A stretch of 9,125 nt of DNA from an uncultured Clostridia bacterium (GTDB taxonomy: Bacteria; Bacillota; Clostridia; Christensenellales; CASEPJ01). How positions within the stretch are numbered: the stretch's first letter is position 1; the number at the start of each line of letters is the position of its first letter. Shown here piece by piece: positions 7,193 to 9,125 of this stretch. The position numbers were made by a program, and so were the translations under genes. Under the pieces are notes generated by a model. It ran no database searches. It saw nothing but the letters and a program-made list of their open reading frames with translations, and had not been told where the DNA came from. The stretch is from the NCBI GenBank assembly GCA_949289715.1, contig CASEPJ010000215.1, positions 1 to 9,125 of the forward strand, in the 5' to 3' direction.

Positions 7193-7264
7193 AGAAAATC
7201 CCTTTTTGTTTTATAAATTTTATATTTTTTTATAAATAAAAAAAGAAAACCGTTGGGATTTTCT
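7193..7264. repeat. 10-bp inverted repeat spanning the MFS terminator
   Basis: AGAAAATCCC (7193-7202) and GGGATTTTCT (7255-7264) are perfect reverse complements, 52 bases apart. The right arm is also one arm of the terminator hairpin at 7244-7264, so two alternative folds share it. The left arm lies 15 bases upstream of the azlC -35. Confidence 0.6.
7234..7264 (-). terminator. Intrinsic terminator of the MFS transporter gene
   Basis: On the minus strand AGAAAATC (7264-7257) pairs with GGTTTTCT (7251-7244), with one G-U pair, around a CCAAC loop, and a T-rich run follows to about 7234. It lies about 180 bases after the MFS stop and before the azlC promoter. The + strand also has TTTTT after the stem (7265-7269). 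Confidence 0.75.
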
Positions 7265-7446
7265 TTTTTCGAATTTTTTGTTTTCAATATTTAAAAACAA
7301 ATAAATTATTTTAAATTTTTTAAAAGATTTACAATATTTAAAATAAAAAATCAATTTAAAAGTGTAATTTTTTTATAGAAATTTAGTTCAATTTTGTTTA
7401 TCAATTCATAATAGATAATTTATTTCCAAATAAATTTTTTTCATTT

Positions 7447-8718
7447 TTATTTGCTATGTTTTTTTATTTTTATGAAACTAAAAACTATAAAGGCGGCAAT
7501 CATAAAAAATGACGTATAGGGAAACATCATATTATGTCCTATAAAATCTAAGATAAATCCCAGCGTTACGGGAGTTATTGTTTGAGCAATCATGGAAGAA
7601 GTGTAATAAAATCCGGTATATTTTCCAATATTTTCTTTATTTGCGTTTTCAACGACCATCGGATAGGAATTGCAGTTAATCATTGCCCAGCCGACTCCTG
7701 CAAAAACTATTAGTATTATAAGCCAAAAATTAAAAACTTTAATAAAACTTGCTATGATGCACGGAATGATTATTAATAATAAACCCAATTGAACGACTCT
7801 TTTTCTGCCTATTTTATCGGCCAACATTCCAGCGGGGACGAAAGTTATCAAAGAAGATATGGTAAGCACAATTACTACAGTTCCCCATGAGGAAGTTTTT
7901 AGATATTCCGTGCCGTATGTACTGCCGAAAGTTTCAATCGCATTAAAGGCAAAAAACCATAAAAATACCGAAATTATTAAAAGTATTAAATTTTTTTTAT
8001 CGACACGAGAGAGCGGTCTGTCGGAAGTTATTTCTTCGGCGGTGTCGCAAAATTTTTCGCCTTCTTCCATTTCCGGTTTTGTTTCTTCTAGCAATTTATT
8101 TTCTTTGATTTTTATCAAAAGCAAAATTAAAGATATAATCATTAAAATACTTGTAAGTATAAACGGATAAATAATGGACGTTGTGGGCGTTTTTTCGGGC
8201 GAGTATGTCCATATCATGCTTAACGCACCTGCAAATATTGCACCGATGTATCCTACTAAATTTATAATTCCGTTTGCTCTGCTTCTAAGCGGTTTGGGCG
8301 TTATGTCGGGCATTAGAGATACTGCCGGATTTCTGTATATGTTCATAACTATTAGCACAAGCGCTATTACTGCAATAACTCCCCATAAACTTTCTTTCAG
8401 GAAAAAAATAGGTATTAAAGGGAAGAGTATTGCGGCTAATATTGTGCCGATAAAGATATAAGGCATACGTTTACCGAATTTTGTATGTGTTTTGTCGGAT
8501 AAATTTCCGAAAATCGGCAACATAAAAAGGGCAAGAAAATTGTCCGCAGCCATAATAATTCCTATCAGATATTTATAATTTCCCTCTCCGTAAGTGGAGG
8601 TGAGTAGATTTTCCAATATTAAAGGAATATAGTAATTGTAAACCTGCCAAAGCATCAGAATTGCAAAAAAAGCAAACCCGATAAAAAAAGTTCTTTTATA
8701 ATTTAATTTTAACTCCAT
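7447..8718 (-). CDS. MFS transporter, SLC45/sugar symporter-like
   Basis: Membrane carrier of 423 residues with about 12 hydrophobic segments. It probably imports a sugar with protons, going by resemblance to the SLC45 sucrose/H+ group. MFS motif A is visible twice: GNLSDKTHTKFGKR (71-84) after the second segment and GMLADKIGRKR (297-307) in the second half. Between them are AVSLMPDITPKPLRSRANG (132-150) and an acidic cytosolic loop (about 205-242). GWAMINCNSYPMVVE (343-357) follows and is typical of this group. The frame is open 50 codons further upstream, to 8868, but that extension is Lys/Phe/Tyr-rich with no ribosome binding site. The ATG at 8718 has AAGGAG six bases upstream and begins the conserved MELKLNYKRTFFIGF-type N-terminus. 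The gene is transcribed alone. The substrate is unknown; it could be a disaccharide. Confidence 0.88.
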   Translation of the reverse strand: MELKLNYKRTFFIGFAFFAILMLWQVYNYYIPLILENLLTSTYGEGNYKYLIGIIMAADNFLALFMLPIFGNLSDKTHTKFGKRMPYIFIGTILAAILFPLIPIFFLKESLWGVIAVIALVLIVMNIYRNPAVSLMPDITPKPLRSRANGIINLVGYIGAIFAGALSMIWTYSPEKTPTTSIIYPFILTSILMIISLILLLIKIKENKLLEETKPEMEEGEKFCDTAEEITSDRPLSRVDKKNLILLIISVFLWFFAFNAIETFGSTYGTEYLKTSSWGTVVIVLTISSLITFVPAGMLADKIGRKRVVQLGLLLIIIPCIIASFIKVFNFWLIILIVFAGVGWAMINCNSYPMVVENANKENIGKYTGFYYTSSMIAQTITPVTLGFILDFIGHNMMFPYTSFFMIAAFIVFSFIKIKKHSK

Positions 8719-8724
8719 TGCAGT

Positions 8725-8730
8725 CTCCTT
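8725..8730 (-). promoter_or_regulatory. Ribosome binding site that fixes the MFS start
   Basis: AAGGAG on the minus strand, six bases before the ATG at 8718-8716. No comparable site precedes the far upstream ATG at 8868, so the shorter protein is preferred. Confidence 0.85.
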
Positions 8731-8747
8731 TTTTATTCTTATAATTA

Positions 8748-8756
8748 AGTATAACA
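8748..8756 (-). promoter_or_regulatory. Probable extended -10 promoter of the MFS gene
   Basis: The minus strand reads TGTTATACT (8756-8748), a TATACT -10 with an extended TG. The -35 region 17-18 bases upstream is poor. Transcription from here would start near 8741, upstream of the ribosome binding site, which agrees with the shorter start. Confidence 0.5.
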
Positions 8757-8967
8757 TAAAATATTCGTAAAAGCTAAATTTTTTTATCTTTTTAAGTAAT
8801 TTTTTATATAAAGAAAAGTAATAATTTCGTAAAGTTGAAAATAATATTTGAAAGTTTAAATTAAACAAATAATCACTAATAGAATTTATAAGAGAATATT
8901 AGCAATTTATAATAAACCGTAAATCAATTAAAATATATATTTTATAAAAAAATTCAATTAATAAAAA

Positions 8968-9000
8968 AATGCAAATAAATCGCTTAAAAATATTTGCATT
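8968..9000. repeat. 10-bp inverted repeat overlapping the tRNA -35
   Basis: AATGCAAATA (8968-8977) and TATTTGCATT (8991-9000) are perfect reverse complements with a 13-base loop. The right arm contains the -35 TTGCAT of the tRNA promoter. Read on the minus strand, the hairpin is followed by a T-run (8967-8963), so it could instead be a weak terminator for leftward transcripts. Confidence 0.45.
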
Positions 9001-9022
9001 ATATATAAAATTATGTTATTAT
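8994..9022 (+). promoter_or_regulatory. Promoter of tRNA-Leu
   Basis: -35 TTGCAT (8994-8999), a 17-base spacer, and -10 TATTAT (9017-9022) with an extended TG at 9014-9015. The start site near 9029 leaves about 10 bases of 5' leader for RNase P to remove. Confidence 0.75.
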
Positions 9023-9039
9023 ATTACTGCTTTTATCAA

Positions 9040-9125
9040 GCCGAAGTGGTGAAACTGGCAGACGCGCTGGACTCAAAATCCAGTGATGGCGACATCGTGT
9101 GGGTTCGAGTCCCACCTTCGGCACC
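9040..9125 (+). tRNA. tRNA-Leu, anticodon CAA
   Basis: Class II tRNA that decodes UUG. Acceptor arms GCCGAAG (9040-9046) and CTTCGGC (9116-9122) pair fully. Anticodon stem CTGGA/TCCAG (9067-9071 and 9079-9083) encloses loop CTCAAAA with anticodon CAA at 9074-9076. The long variable arm (GATG 9085-9088 with CATC 9093-9096) marks a Leu/Ser-type tRNA. The T arm GTGGG/CCCAC (9099-9103 and 9111-9115) holds TTCGAGT. Discriminator A is at 9123, and the encoded CC of CCA ends the window; the last A lies just outside. It may be the first of a tRNA cluster. Confidence 0.97.

Larger units (their letters stand above)
7117..7446. other. Spacer between the MFS gene and azlC
   Basis: This 330-base gap between co-directional genes holds the azlC promoter at 7150-7178 and the MFS terminator at 7234-7264. 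The remainder, mainly 7270-7446, is A/T runs with no gene or further signal that I can support. Confidence 0.7.
8757..9039. other. AT-rich spacer between the MFS gene and tRNA-Leu
   Basis: The divergent gap from the MFS start to the tRNA is 321 bases. It carries the MFS -10, the tRNA promoter and a palindrome over the tRNA -35, each listed separately. The stretch 8757-8967 contains only A/T runs, including the open but untranslated-looking upstream extension of the MFS frame. Confidence 0.6.

Noticed and set aside
7859..8461. Two + strand frames of 103 and 95 codons
   Set aside because: Both are antisense to the MFS gene, whose motifs on the other strand are clear.

Overview
This is a very AT-rich bacterial window with the standard genetic code: TGA is used as a stop and TGG encodes Trp. 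Genes are separated by long, almost GC-free spacers, promoters are of sigma-70/sigma-A type, Shine-Dalgarno sites are purine-rich, and intrinsic terminators are clear. These features, together with a YkpA-type ABC-F protein, a CtpE-like P-type ATPase and an AzlC/AzlD pair, suggest a low-GC Bacillota, most likely a Clostridia-like (perhaps gut-associated) lineage. The genus cannot be told from this sequence.

Layout, left to right. (1) A cation-transporting P-type ATPase on the + strand, cut at its N-terminus by the window edge and closed by a strong terminator near 2305. (2) A lone, unusually short aldose 1-epimerase (galM-like) with its own terminator at 3614. (3) A 512-base spacer holding a possible relic reading frame on the minus strand, a good promoter, and a terminator-like hairpin just before the next ribosome binding site. 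(4) An ABC-F translation-factor-type ATPase of the YkpA/YbiT group. (5) A bidirectional terminator between convergent genes. (6) On the minus strand, an azlC-azlD operon for branched-chain amino acid export, with overlapping genes and a consensus promoter. (7) On the minus strand, an MFS transporter resembling the SLC45/sugar-H+ group, whose real start lies 50 codons inside the longest open frame. (8) At the right edge, a tRNA-Leu(CAA) on the + strand with a good promoter.

The genes look like independent housekeeping and transport units rather than one pathway. GalM and the MFS carrier could both serve sugar use, but they are about 5 kb apart on opposite strands and nothing else ties them together. 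I see no mobile element, CRISPR array, toxin-antitoxin pair or phage gene. The points most worth a second look are the ABC-F protein, in which one composite ATP site looks wholly decayed and the other intact; its leader with a terminator-like hairpin; the mutarotase missing two loops; and the P-type ATPase lacking the usual Ca2+-binding acidic residues.
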